A stretch of DNA of 64,000 nucleotides from Deroplatys truncata. Taxonomy: Eukaryota; Arthropoda; Insecta; Mantodea; Mantidae. Location: positions 61,426,539 through 61,490,538 of the forward strand of contig CM060976.1 of the NCBI GenBank assembly GCA_030765065.1, read 5' to 3'. Below the pieces are notes generated by a model. The model was not told where the DNA came from, did not search any database, and was given only the letters and a program-made list of their open reading frames with translations. Position 1 is the stretch's first letter; each line of letters starts with the position of its first letter. The translations under genes were made by a program, and so were the position numbers. Below, piece by piece: positions 36,854 to 47,692 of the stretch.

Positions 36854-37310
36854 ATGGGCGAGGACAGGTGTAATGAACGTAAGTGGTCTAAGAAGGGAGA
36901 GAAGGGGGAGAGATGTACTAAATGTAATGGATTACATAACAATTGGCATTGTATTCTGGAATGCGAGGACACGGATAAAGGAAGAGAGAATTTAATAGTA
37001 GAGAAATGAAAACATTTACCAATAGAGCTAAAGTTAGGAAGATTTTTAATAAAAGATCTAATGAATATATGGAGAAAACAGGAAAATATTTAGAAAAAAT
37101 TAGGTTAAAGTGGTTAAAAGAGACGTGAAGAAAATTAGAGAAAACAGGGAAAAAGGGTAACAAGGCAAAAAGTAAATAGTGGAAAACTATACTTCACCAT
37201 TATATATACAAGAACGTTAAGTATAAGGGGAAGAGAAATAATAAGCAATTCCATTGTATTGTAAACGGTGTATTTAAGTTCAAAGTACACAATAAATCAT
37301 TCATTCATAC
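36854..37310 (+). pseudogene. LINE 3' end with zinc-knuckle
   Basis: At 36908-36965 the plus strand reads ERCTKCNGLHNNWHCILECE, a C-x2-C-x7-H-x4-C knuckle like those at the C-terminus of many insect LINE polymerases. Lys/Glu-rich sequence follows for about 150 bp, then non-coding sequence ending AAAGTACACAATAAATCATT near 37300. The reverse transcriptase domain is not attached on this strand. Confidence 0.5.
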
Positions 37311-37544
37311 TGGACAATTTTATCTTCAGATAGGTACTCAATGTAAGAAGCATAACTTAGATGGCCATTAATGTAAACTCCCAATAATGGTATGCAAGTA
37401 TGGTATATCAGTCTATATCAACCAATAACTGTTTCAAAGTAAATAAGAAAGAAGCAGTTTTGTCTATTTAAAAGCATATTATTGCCCCCAAATCATTCAG
37501 ATGCTTTAGTCATGATACTTCACATTGTTTGTTCAATATATTTT

Positions 37545-37732
37545 GGTCATTTCCACTAGTAACAAAAGTTGTATCATCTGCAAACATTATAGTATGAGTA
37601 CGGATGTTAATAGGTGAATCATTTACAGCAAATTATTAAAATAAAAAGTTAATCCTATCCTACAGTGCTCAACGAAGCTACAACGATACAAAAAGACACC
37701 GTTTTTGAAAGATTAATCTTTGTATCGGTTGC
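37545..37732 (-). pseudogene. reverse transcriptase fragment, repeat copy 2
   Basis: Same segment as 36669-36853 with small differences, including a FADD box at 37571-37584. The preceding palm motif (SGVPQGLVLGSL) lies on the same strand at 38120-38163, separated by an inserted block, so this copy retains more of its original context. Confidence 0.6.
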
Positions 37733-38119
37733 TATAATTCTATATATATAAACTTGACTTAGTTAATGTAAATGTTAATATTCAAATTCCAATTGTTAAA
37801 TAAACTAAACCTTAATCGGGAAATAAAAAATAATGTAGCAGTTAATGTTTAATTGTGATGTTCCATTGTACCGTACCATACCATTTAATTCTTAATGTGT
37901 TAAACTAGCAAATCATTTATTATATTGCACTTTATCATACAATTTCACCCTTAATTTGTTAAGCTGATACATTATTTGTTACATCGTACTGTGTCATACA
38001 ATTCAATCATTAATTGCTAATTTGTTCTATAGTTACATTGTTACACTTCTTAATTTAATACGATTTTAGAAGTCGCTAAAAGGCCCTGTGGTTAAGCGAC
38101 TATAAATAAAGCGATAAAA
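37733..38119 (+). repeat. insert with about 60-bp degenerate tandem units and a retroposon-like tail
   Basis: The block contains three diverged units of about 60 bp (about 37860-38040), each with an ATACCATTTAATT- or CATACAATTCA-type core. It ends AAGCGACTATAAATAAAGCG and then A-rich sequence, which looks like a LINE 3' tail on the plus strand. It separates two consecutive palm motifs of a minus-strand reverse transcriptase, so it is an insertion. Confidence 0.45.
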
Positions 38120-38163
38120 AAAGTGAACCCAAAACTAATCCCTGTGGAACACCACTATCAATG
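38120..38163 (-). pseudogene. reverse transcriptase motif fragment
   Basis: The minus strand reads IDSGVPQGLVLGSL, the conserved GVPQG-x-x-LGP block that precedes the FADD box in LINE reverse transcriptases. It belongs with 37545-37732. Confidence 0.6.
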
Positions 38164-39290
38164 TAATGTACAAATGGCTATTTGCAATTCTGTAGCATAC
38201 ATAAATAATTATTATCGTACAAGTTTACTTCTACATAAATGTTTATTTCATTTGCACGAAGTGTAACGGGAATGCAACAAGAATTCTAAGAGAATAACGT
38301 TTATTTTCCCAACTTGGACGATAGCATCACCATACAAAGAGAGTTTTCCATGAAGAGCTGCGTTAACGAGATCTTCTCGTGCCATAAAAACTGTTCTGCT
38401 TAGAACTCCGAGTCACTGTATCAGAGCAGCAGACACCATTATATGAGGCATATGCCATAGAAAACAATTTTTTTTGTGATTTAGTTTATTTTGTCCAAAA
38501 ATTTCTGTTTGCTTATAAATCTTAAATACGCTCCTAGACTGTTTTAATTCATATTTTAGCAGAAAATATTGGCGTCATTAACTATAACAAACGTTACTCA
38601 AATCACAAGTGTGTGTATATATAAGAATATCCTATATACATGTACTCATATTACATATTAACATAACTGTAACATGGATGTTCACATACGTATTTCTGTT
38701 ATTTCCCAATAGATGCCACCTGTAGAGGCAGAAAAGAATACAACAAAACTACTTAAATATTTGCATAAAAACAAGAAAATGCAAATAAAGTTTTGCTTTT
38801 GTATGCCATTTTTAGGTTTAGTGTCCTCGTAATTTTCGATTGACGAGTATTATCGCTGAACAAAGCCTCAACTGCACCTACATTAACTTATATTCGGCGT
38901 AAAGACGACAAGGGAAATGTGTTTTATCATGTCTCGGAACACCTTACTGATAATTAAGTAGGATTTAGTGCTCACTCGTTTACTGCAGCAAGTATTTGCT
39001 TAGTTGCGTCGTTCAGAGGGAAAACCGATGTTGTTGGCGCTCGAGACTAGGAGTTATTTTTACGATGAAACTACATATATCGTTACGCCACGCTACTTAT
39101 TGACAAGAATTCCTATAGATTAGGAAAGTGCTGTTTTCGTTTCGGGAGAAAGTTGGATAGCATTGATGACGTACTAGTCAAGCAGGCATGGACATCGTTT
39201 TGTTCCCAATCTCAAATGATTAAGTCTTAAAGAATGTATTATTACTATCATCATCATCATCAACAAAGGTAATACCAGAATTTAGTGACA
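38164..39290. other. unassigned DNA
   Basis: No gene or shared repeat recognised. Confidence 0.45.
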
Positions 39291-39296
39291 TTTAAT

Positions 39297-39371
39297 ATTT
39301 ATGTATGTATGTATGTATGTATGTATGTATGTATGTATGTATGTATGTATGTATGTATGTATGTATGTATT
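39297..39371. repeat. (ATGT)n microsatellite
   Basis: About 18 uninterrupted TATG units. Confidence 0.95.
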
Positions 39372-39469
39372 ATTTCCCTCTCAGCCTTTTCTTCTCTAGA
39401 TAGCCTTTGTTAATATTACCATATTAATAATTGTTTTTCTGTGGGCTTGAGTTTAAACGATTACGACAA

Positions 39470-39690
39470 CAATGCTTGCTTTTGATGATTAACATTGAAA
39501 TGATGTTCAAATGAGGCTGTATTCCTAGAGTTTAAAGTTATCCATTCATCTTCTCAGGATAAGAGAAACATTGGAAAAAATCCTTATTCAGGTAACTCAC
39601 CCTGACCGAGATTCGAACTCGGGACCTTTTGAATGCGAGGCAGACACACTATCCCCACACCACTGAGGTAGGCGATAATAACGAGAGTGC
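39470..39690 (-). mobile_element. tRNA-derived SINE, second family
   Basis: The minus strand from about 39680 reads a tRNA-like head: CCTCAGTGGTGTGGGGATAG (A-box region), then GTCCCGAGTTCGAATCTCGG containing a near-perfect B box at about 39613-39623, followed by a non-tRNA body. The B box differs from that of SINE-A. No target duplication was resolved. Confidence 0.65.
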
Positions 39691-39964
39691 CTGTTCCGCT
39701 AGCATGGATTTGCTATTAATATACGCAAAACAGACTTATATTCAATTAATAATAATTAATTATTTTATGTCACGCTATTCTTTAACTTTATCTCTCTTCT
39801 ACAAAATAATCTTAGACTATTTTTCTATTTCATGTTAATCGACATAAACATTGCCCCCCCACCCCCAAAGAAACAAAACTGTTTCGTTACACATTTTGTT
39901 GTAAGCGCAGACAAGAAACAAAAGAATGACGACTTAGCGCTTAAATATAATTATAAAGTTGGAA

Positions 39965-40545
39965 ATCCAAGCCAATAGCAATGAATAAATCGGAAGCAAT
40001 ATATGTTGCATAAATTCTTCGTTTTGACGAGATCTACATTTTTGTGTAAGAATTTTTCCCTCTCTTCTTATGGTTTACTGGTTACCTAAAGCTATATAAA
40101 ATTCTTTCAGAATGAAGAGGACCTCACAGACTTTTCGCAGAAAATTGATGATACATGTTTTAGTCATACAAAGATTTAAAACATTTGGTATTTTAATCAA
40201 ATTCGTTAGAGACATTTTTGAGAAAATAAAAAATAACGAAAAATGTTCCATGAAATATTGGGGAGGGGGGATTTTCTTAAAAAATTTCGAGCCCTATCTT
40301 GTAACATGAACTCAAATACCAAGTTTCTATTTATCGGTATTTCATTTTGTGTTATGCTCTTCTCTCTCTCTCGCATCTTTTTCAGGGGATCCCAAAAACA
40401 TTGTATTTCCGGCGAAATCTGATATCGAAGTTTTGTGAGAGATAAAATACTTCCTGTCTTGTCTCATCCGATATAGATTTCCGTCATTCCTCTTGACGCA
40501 CTGTAGCCTTGGGTTATTGGAAATAAAATACTACTTCTATCTACT
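39965..40545 (-). repeat. Rep-M copy G
   Basis: Reverse copy of the older subfamily. TATGGTTTACTGGTTA at 40069, AATGAAGAGGACCTCACAGA, ATGTTCCATG and a TGTATTTCCGGCGAAATCT block near the far end are in family order. The microsatellite site holds (CT)n at about 40363-40374 instead of CA/GT. Confidence 0.7.
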
Positions 40546-40979
40546 ATAGGTAGATGACAAAGTAAGAAATGTAATACTTCAGCGGTAAATATTATAAAAT
40601 ATGTATAATATTTTGCCAATGGCTTACCATCATTGCATGTAGATGTTAATAGCTTTATGCCTGTATACTAGTTGAATGGAGTTACAATTGATACCTTTGC
40701 CAGATACAGGAATATGACCCCTGAACTCGCATGTCTGCCTGCAGCAGGAATATTTTCCTTTTACTGAAGTGTTTCTCTTCAAGGCAGAGATATGCTAATG
40801 TTTCTCATAGAAATGCACACAAGATATGCCAATTTAAACCGTTTTGAATTAGTTAACATACCTAAGTATTATGTTATGTAAAGGCAAATTCTGTGTTTAA
40901 ATGCCAAAGAAGAGCAGCTGCTTTACCATGTAAATAACTCAATTTTGCAGAACAAACTTAATTTTGCGGATCATCACAT

Positions 40980-41230
40980 TCAATTAGGATTAGGAAATCA
41001 GATGGGGCCTTCAGTCACTGGCGCACAGCACCACAAATAGGCCCTTCTCCTGGGAGAAACCAGATCCGGACGATGCGCCCTAGCAAGGACGGGGACCCTA
41101 GCGATACTAGAATAATACCAATCCTGACGCCAGTATGATCCCATGAAACGAGCCACTCCCAGGGCTGGCTAGCCGGCCGGCCCAGCGCCTAGGAGAAATC
41201 TTTCCACAGCGCAAATTACACCGTCCCGCC
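40980..41230. other. GC-rich block of unknown origin
   Basis: A sharply bounded GC-rich stretch in AT-rich DNA, including GGGGCCTTCAGTCACTGG and GCTAGCCGGCCGGCCC. No long open frame, no splice sites, no tRNA boxes. It may be part of a transposon I cannot name. Confidence 0.3.
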
Positions 41231-41449
41231 GCAATGCAGCAGACCGTTCAGACGAAAATGACAGAAACTGCTACTTTTAAAGTTTCGTTATGGAAACATT
41301 TCGACACCTGGTACCAGTTGTATCAGTCAAAATTGCTAAGTCGTCCCGTACTTATACTGCAATGCTTCTTAACAGCTTAACCAAGTAATAAGTATAAGCA
41401 TTAAATAGGTTATAGTACAGAACATGAATGAAAACAAAACAAGAACGCT

Positions 41450-41640
41450 AGTTACCGAGGTTGGTTCAACCAGTAGCGTTTGTGGCCCGCATTCGGGAAG
41501 TCCCAGTTTAAACCCCATGGGCCAACCAATCTGACTGTTTTTTTGGTTTTTTTTTGTGGCTTCTCTCAGTCGCCAAGATAACTAGCGCATTGGATACTGA
41601 ATACCACAACGCAAATTTCCACCTTAGGTCTAAAACAATA
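41450..41640 (+). repeat. probable degraded tRNA-derived SINE
   Basis: GTTGGTTCAACCAGTAGCG resembles a worn A-box head, and CCCAGTTTAAACCCCATGGG a B-box region about 45 bp later. A T-rich stretch and a GCTTCTCTCAGTCGCC body follow. Divergence prevents assignment to the other SINE families here. Confidence 0.4.
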
Positions 41641-42251
41641 GTAAAAATGAAAATAGATGGCAATAGCGGCATCTATCTCCACATAATGTAAGCAGGTAGA
41701 CTGGACGACAGCCTAATACCATCTTGCCGGCACCTGTAGAAGCGAAGGTACAGTTGCCTTGCACTAAGGCCTCAGTAGACACGTGTCGAAGCTGGCTCTG
41801 CCCGTCACGTATAGAAGCCAAAGTTGACTATAAGACCTTTGTGGAAACAAAGTAAGATGGTATGGTACAGTGATGAGATCTAGAAGGCTAAACACACCGA
41901 GTAACGAGTTATCGCCTAACAGAGCCATGGCGATATGACCAGTAGTTAAAGTGACGTAAAATAAATAGAGAAGGAAATAAAAAAGGGAAGCTAGGAACAG
42001 AAACGGCCAAAATTTCCTTTTGTGGAGCTTTCTTGTATTGCAAAAACCGCACTTCAACTAAAACGACAACTTTCTATATTTTCTATTAAAGTGGCAAAAA
42101 TCCAAAATATATTTCATGAAGTAGGTATTTTAAATTCAATTTATATAAAAGTGTTGCAACTCTCGGCTGTCCACAATCTGTTTGTTGTTGTAAAATAAAC
42201 GCAAAACATTTAGAAAAATCTGAAATAGAGCCACTATGCAGCAGCGAAATT
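41641..42251. other. unassigned DNA
   Basis: A 97-codon frame on the minus strand (41764-42057) is hydrophobic and has no recognisable motif. Nothing else is seen. 42242-42251 (CAGCGAAATT) is the probable target duplication of the LINE that follows. Confidence 0.4.
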
Positions 42252-42430
42252 AAATTAAACTGAGTTTTATTTGTGGACGCTCTTTAACTGCTATGGTTCT
42301 TAGTGTCTCATTTTATATTGGGCGTGAAAAACCGGAAATTTTGCTCGAGGCTTCTTTATCAGGCTTGATGTTATTTTACGTGCCGTAAATCTACGACACG
42401 GAAACACCGTCTTTACCTGTGCGATTTAAT
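42252..42430 (-). repeat. SINE-A-like tail at the 3' end of the LINE
   Basis: Read on the minus strand this segment contains TTCCGTGTCGTAGATTTACGG, then GCCTGATAAAGA, TTTCACGCCCAATAT, AAGAACCATAGCAGTTAAAG and AGAGCGTCCACAAATAAAACT. These are in the same order and nearly the same spacing as the tail of SINE-A at 15810-15955. No tRNA-like head precedes it; the LINE untranslated region does. Confidence 0.75.
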
Positions 42431-42669
42431 AGAAAAAAAGAGTTTTACGCAAGCTTTTTGTTTTCTGTCTTTGGGCGGAGTTTAGCTTTCTGCACTGTCA
42501 TTGGCTGGGTCTCGGCGATCCATGTGGTGACCAAACCCAATACTGCTTGACTTTGGCGACCGCCAAACAGGCCGACATGGCAGCAAAGCAGGATGGAAAT
42601 TAGGTAATGGTGTAAGGAGTATCCAAGGTAGCAGACGGGCGGATCGCCGCTAGACAGTCACTCATCCAG

Positions 42670-44700
42670 CTAATGACCAAGCCCGATACTGCTTAACTTG
42701 GCGGAACTTGTGATGGGTAGGCGGCCCCCTCGGCGGCCCAAGCCGTCCTTCGGTAACCGGTAGCACTTTCTTCGCCTTGGCGCCCTATGGTCATAGCGAC
42801 CCAAAGAGTGCACCAGCTGGTTGGTGTGGTAAGTGATTTTCGTGTACATGTAACGCGTTCTCTCCCGCACCACGTCCACGATGTATGGAGGCCGGAGTAG
42901 GTGTGTAGGATGTGTGACGGGAATCTACGCCCGGTATCATCCGAAGCGCTCTGTTCTGGACGGTCTGCAGCCTGCGGATGGTAGTCGCTGCCGCCGATCT
43001 TCAGACCTCGCAGCCATACAGAATCAGGGGCGGGATAATCGCTTGATATAGGCGTAGTTTGGGGTGTGTAGGCATTGTGGAGCGGAATACAGGGTAAAGC
43101 TGCCTGAGTGCGGTGTGTCCGAGGCCGACCTTTGCCCTGACATGTGGAGCGAAAGTGAGCCCGCGGTCGAGGGTGACTCCGAGGTATTTGGCAGAGGTAA
43201 GCCAAGTGATTCTCCTCCGCCGCAGCCTCAGAGACCGCTCGGGCCGCCAGCGCCGAACCTTCGCAAGGAGAAGCACAGGGCTCTTCCCCGGGCTGATGGC
43301 CATCCTCCACCTTCTAATGGCTCGGAGTTGTCGCTGTAGCGGAGGGAAACAGAATCGGGCATTCTTGTTCTGTGTCATGATGAGGACGTCGTCCGCATAC
43401 TGGCACGTAACAGTCCTGGGTTCCGTGGGGAAGTCCGACATGCAGGCCCCGAAAAGAAGCGGGGATAGTACTGCCTTCCGGGACTCCGGCGGCTATGGGA
43501 CGGACTGATGAAACCTTCTCCTCCACTCTCACCCTGAATGTGCGATCCCGGAGGAAACTGCTTAGCAGGGCGAGATAGGCGGAAGGGATGTCTGACTCCT
43601 TGAGTTTGTATAAAAGGTCTTGATGCCACGTTGTGGCAAAGGCCTTCTCTACGTCCAGCAGCGCCGCTATGTTCTTGAAGTTCTCCTGGAAGCCTAGGGA
43701 GGCATTCTCGGCCAATCGCAGTAGCTGCACGGTCGTGGAGTGCCCATGACGAAAACCAAACTGGTGGTCCGGGAGGAGGTGCCTTTCCTCAAAGAGAGGT
43801 ATTAGGCGGGCTAGGAGCAACCGTTCAAAGACCTTGAGACGGTTGGGCGTAAGCTAATGGAACGGTAACTGCATGGGAAAACCGGATCCTTGACGAGCTT
43901 TAAAATGCATGCCACCCTCTCCCCCTTCCAACTAGTTGGAAAGTGACGAAGGTGAAGGAACGTATTGAAAATCCGCGTCGAATGGATGGCAGCCTTTCTG
44001 GGAAGGTGCTGGAGCATGGGCGTCGTGACGCCGTCATGTCCAGGAGGTTTGTTTGGATTCAGTTTGTGGATCTCGAAGCCACCTCTTTCGGAGTGACTTT
44101 AGGAAGATGGACCTCCTCGTGGCGCGGCTATGGCTCCTCATAGAGGTAGTCCACAGTCGCCTCCACGAGGTCAGTAAAGTCCTCTCCTGGGGTCCTCCCG
44201 AGGTTCGAATTGTAGTTCCAGATGGTCTGCGAACACCGTGGCTTTATCGTGGGGTTCAAAGGCGAGTCTCCTGCGAGTGCCATGTAGAGGGTGCTGGTAC
44301 TGGGTTTTGTCCTTCAAGGATTTGATTATCCGCCATGTTTCTTTACTTCTAAGTTGACATTCTGCATCATTCTTTCCCAGGCTACTTTCCTGTGCACACG
44401 GAGCAGTCGCCTTGCCAGGGTTTTGAACCGCTGGTATACTGCCCCTATCCTGGGGTGGCGGAAGCGCTGCCATAGCCTCCGTACAGCCGCCTTGGCTTTT
44501 AGCAGCTGTCGGAGTCGTTGGGTATGGTTCTCGGGTTAGGGATGCCAGACGGGATGCGGCGGGTGTGTGCACGTACCGCATTCAGAATCTGTTGGGAGAA
44601 GTCCACTGTCGTCGCCGCCGCCGCTTCCGGCGCATCGATAGAATCGATACGTGGCCGCGGGCGGACGGTCCGGTTCAGATCTAGGACGGCTGCATCCCAG
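42670..44700 (-). pseudogene. LINE reverse transcriptase pseudogene
   Basis: Across several frames the minus strand reads, in order: an N-terminal linker (TWRIIKSLKDKTQYQHPLHG); NPNKPPGHDGVTTPMLQHLP with IFNTFLHLRHFPTSWK; SYRSISLRPTVS; HQFGFRHGHSTTVQLLRLAE; the palm Asp box ALLDVEKAFATTWHQDLLYKL split here as ALLDVEKAF and WHQDLLYKL; AAGVPEGSTIP; and the catalytic QYADDVLIM at about 43380. After these come YLGVTLDRGLTF and the C-terminal segment. The motif order and wording are those of the Jockey clade. Frames change near 43820, 43440 and 43310, so the protein is dead. The family copies its own RNA by target-primed reverse transcription. Confidence 0.85.
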
Positions 44701-44721
44701 TCGTCCTCCGCCAGCGAAATT

Positions 44722-45239
44722 CAAACGGAGGACGACTGTGAGGTAGACGTACCGTTAGCTACCGAGTTGTTTAAACTATTTCATACGATATAAGGAAATA
44801 AAATGGAAGATTTGTAGAATATAAACGTCAATGAATATTGTGTTCGCCAATACTGTTCTCCACAGAAAATGTAACAATTATCTACCTATTAATGAAAATG
44901 TCAATACATATATGTGCTCTATGGGTGAAGAGAGCAGATCCTCAGCTCAGGTTAGTAGTATCTTTTAGGTTATTATGTAATGTTAGTTCATTTTATTCAT
45001 AACAACAAGTACTGGTGAAAAAACCGAAAACATTACCAAAATTAGATTACGTTTATTACAAAATATGCAGAACTGTTCAAAGTTTTAACCCACAATATTT
45101 ACTTATATATTTCAGAAGGAAATACTACAGCAAGGCAATTTTGAACGTTTATTTCCGAATAAAATGCGCAACTGTAGAAACGCCATCTAAAAAGGCGTCA
45201 CAGTCACGCGTTCCCTTGTGTCAGAAGCTCACCTTATAA
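44722..45239. other. unassigned DNA
   Basis: AT-rich. The first 20 bases hold CGGAGGACGACTG, the inverse of CAGTCGTCCTCCG at 44698-44710 inside the LINE end. Frames here lack motifs. Confidence 0.4.
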
Positions 45240-45520
45240 CGATGTCACGTAGAAAAACAACTGAACTAATAAACCGAAACAGAAAACCGTTATGTAACTG
45301 TTTCAAAACAACAGTTAAAAGCAGTGATAACTTCAGTCCACCTCTACAGACTTGGTAACCATTCAGCAAATACTGGTTTGATGCAACAGATAACACTGAA
45401 CAGTTTGAACTGTTATTTTGAAACTGTTTCGAACTAGAAGCAGAAACTGTTCAACTGTTCCATGAAATTAACAGTTTAGCCCATCACTACAACTCCCAAC
45501 TGTTCGAACCATCACTAATC
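45240..45520 (-). repeat. possible hAT-type MITE, AACTGTT-rich
   Basis: On the minus strand the segment begins TAGTGATGGTTCGAACAGTT and, 30 bases on, TAGTGATGGGCTAAACTG, two terminus-like starts of the (C/T)AGTGATGGG type used by hAT elements. The body is dense in AACTGTT/AACAGTT. The other end and an 8-bp duplication were not identified. Confidence 0.35.
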
Positions 45521-45587
45521 TGCAGCAATTAATGTAGTGAGTTGTGCGTATAACCACCAAGAGTTCACAAAGAATGAAATTTTATAT

Positions 45588-46349
45588 ACAGTGACTTCGT
45601 TTTATGCCAAGGCCACGGATCGCGCGAATGCGTGCTCTGCTCACAGTCTACTACACTGCAGGGTTTTCCGTTCCGTAACTCCCGCGTTACTTTCTCACGA
45701 GTGTTTGTAACATACTGGTATATGTAATGAGAACTAACCTTGTTACAAGTGTTGTTGAAAGTGGTGTCCATCTGCGCGAACATATTCCTGACATCGTCGG
45801 ATGAAATTATCATTCACACGTATAAGTTCTTCTTGCATAATGTTCATAATTTCTGCTTTGATATTGCCCTTAAGTTCGTCTATGGTGTGGGGACTGTTCC
45901 TATAAACTTTATTTTTTAGCGTTTAGCGATCCCGTTGTTCTAAATTTATTGACCAAGCATGTCATAGTGTCCATGTGACCAAGCATGTCCAGGAACTGGA
46001 TAACCAGGAAATTGCTACTGAAATTGTCTACACACCTGTCCACATGATTCAGTTTTCACGTATGTATCGTACATAAAAACACGCTGTTCAAGCGCGAATT
46101 TCTTGGCAGGCATTTCCGTGGACTAATAAAAGAATACTATTCCTAAGGAAATCACACATTACACACGTATTGTCAAAGCACTTCACAACACGAAGACAAA
46201 GCAACGACTGAGACAGCTCACAGCTGATAAACGTACCCTTGACATGTCCTGTGCCGCTTCTGCGCAGTGACATAATACCGAGGTCACTACCGTCTCGGCC
46301 GATACGCATATAGGGCGGTTGTGGTCTTGGCATAAAACGAAGCCACTGT
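45588..46349 (-). mobile_element. internally deleted Tc1-like transposon
   Basis: The ends are 29-bp inverted repeats identical at 27 positions (45588-45616 and 46321-46349), reading ACAGTGACTTCGTTTTATGC from the left. At 762 bp it is shorter than an autonomous copy but keeps the transposase C-terminus (45729-45910). The target duplication is unclear; the flanks are TA at left and TG at right. A 19-bp segment containing GACCAAGCATGTC is tandemly repeated at 45951-45989. Confidence 0.7.
45729..45910 (-). pseudogene. transposase C-terminal fragment
   Basis: An uninterrupted minus-strand frame reads NKVYRNSPHTIDELKGNIKA, then EIMNIMQEELIRVNDNFIRR and CQEYVRADGHHFQQHL followed by a stop near 45738. 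This matches the C-terminus of the IS630/Tc1-type transposases also seen at 14880-16180, which end in G-x-H-F-x-H-L-L. The Asp triad is missing, so the element depends on enzyme made elsewhere. The clean frame suggests the parent copy was intact when the deletion happened. Confidence 0.7.
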
Positions 46350-46964
46350 GTTATGTGATCACGCGTAACCTCTTTATAGAGTCAAAATATGCTAAAGCTA
46401 CACCAAGTACAATCTGTAAGTGGCGTACCAGGCATACTGATAGGCATGTTCGTAAGGTTAGGAAACATTGTGTGCATTATAGTAATGACAGGCGAGAGAA
46501 AATCGCAGGAGGAATGATTACAATGCTCCACATATGGATACGTTTTGAATTGTCGTGGCATAAAGAGCCTTTAAAAGAGCATATTCTTAACAGACAATCT
46601 GTCTGCCATTTTTTTTGTTTTGGTTTTTAAGAAGCGCACTTAGCTTATTCAGAATTTCCAATGAACAAATGGTTTAACTGAAAAATGATTTCGCTCTTCT
46701 CCATTTTTCTATTATATTACTAGTTTAAAATCAAATGTGAATATTCCTTATTTTAGATTATCTAAAACTCTTAATACCTATATGTACTTAAGATTTTTAT
46801 TGTATAATAAGCCAGCTGATCATGTTGAACACCTAAATAAGAAGAGTTTGTTATATGCATGGTTGCTTGTAAATCCGTCATATCCCATGCAAGAATTTTT
46901 AAGTTTTAAATCTTGTGATATTAATATGCAACTTTTAATTGGCAAAGTCGTATTCGTACAGCCT
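46350..46964. other. unassigned DNA
   Basis: A 103-codon plus-strand frame (46319-46630) begins inside the preceding TIR and lacks any motif. Nothing else recognised. Confidence 0.4.
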
Positions 46965-47690
46965 TTTTCACTTTCTCTACTACATATTTACAGTAAGAAG
47001 AGGAAGCATTGTATTACACCTAAAAATTCGAATTCGAGATTTTACCGGAAATACATGTTTTGAGACCCATAGAAAAGCATTTTTAGAAAGAAATCCATGC
47101 GTGTGTGTGTCTGTGAATAGAATAATTCAAAAACTAAAAGTCAGCTAAGTACGAAACTTGACCTTTCAAGCATGCCATACGAAGAATTTGAAGAAAACCT
47201 CCCTACCCCAAACACTTTATATGAAAAAGTTTCCATTATAAAAAAAGTCTCCGAATTTGATTAAAATGCCACATGTTTAAGCTATTTTCACGACAAATAA
47301 AATATATATCTTAAATTTCCTGGGAATAGCCTCTTTTTATTTTGAACCACTTCGTATAATGGTAAACTGTAAGAGGTAGACAAAATCTTACCACATAAAA
47401 AATATAGATCTCGTCGAAGCACACAATTTATCTCAAATAGGTAGGTACATGTTTTTTGGCGTTAATCATTTCCGAGATAATCTTTGAATTTACAAAGCCT
47501 TTATATTTATTTTTCAACTGAAATTCGCTAATCTCCCCCCCCCCCTTCTTTCTTTCTCAAGTTCATTTCGAAGGCATCACATAGCGACCGGCTTTGAAAA
47601 GATTTGTCCATTGCTTTAGCTTATTGTATTCTTCTTACATGTGCCTACAACGAAATGAATAATGAAGGTTTATCTATATTAACAATAAGT
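46965..47690 (+). repeat. Rep-M copy H
   Basis: Forward, older subfamily: CACTTTCTCTACTACAT start, GAAATACATGTTTTGAGACC, a GTGTGTGTGTCTGTG tract at about 47101, ATGTTTAAGCTATTTTCACG, TTTCCGAGATAATC. A C-run at 47536-47546 interrupts the 3' part. A SINE begins where the copy ends. Confidence 0.8.
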
Positions 47691-47692
47691 AA

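Larger units (their letters stand above)
42252..44711 (-). mobile_element. Jockey-like LINE, 5'-truncated, with SINE-A-like 3' tail
   Basis: The minus-strand element contains a broken reverse transcriptase and C-terminal region (42670-44711), a 3' untranslated region, and a final segment (42252-42425) nearly identical in plan to the SINE-A tail. CAGCGAAATT occurs exactly at both ends (42242-42251 and 44712-44721), giving a 10-bp target duplication. This makes the whole block, tail included, one insertion. The 3' region also holds a diverged 40-bp duplication (about 42531-42571 and 42663-42703, TGACCAA(A/G)CCC(A/G)ATACTGC). The endonuclease domain is absent, as in a 5'-truncated copy. The unit is much richer in G and C than its surroundings. 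Confidence 0.75.

Noticed and set aside
37860-38045. CRISPR-like array
   Set aside because: The 60-bp units are diverged, contiguous and without spacers, and the genome is eukaryotic; this is a degenerate tandem repeat.
39600-39680. Functional tRNA gene on the minus strand
   Set aside because: The B box is good, but the 5' and 3' ends do not pair as an acceptor stem and the sequence continues into a SINE-like body.
43064-43508. Plus-strand frames of 91 and 131 residues
   Set aside because: Antisense shadows of the GC-rich LINE reverse transcriptase.
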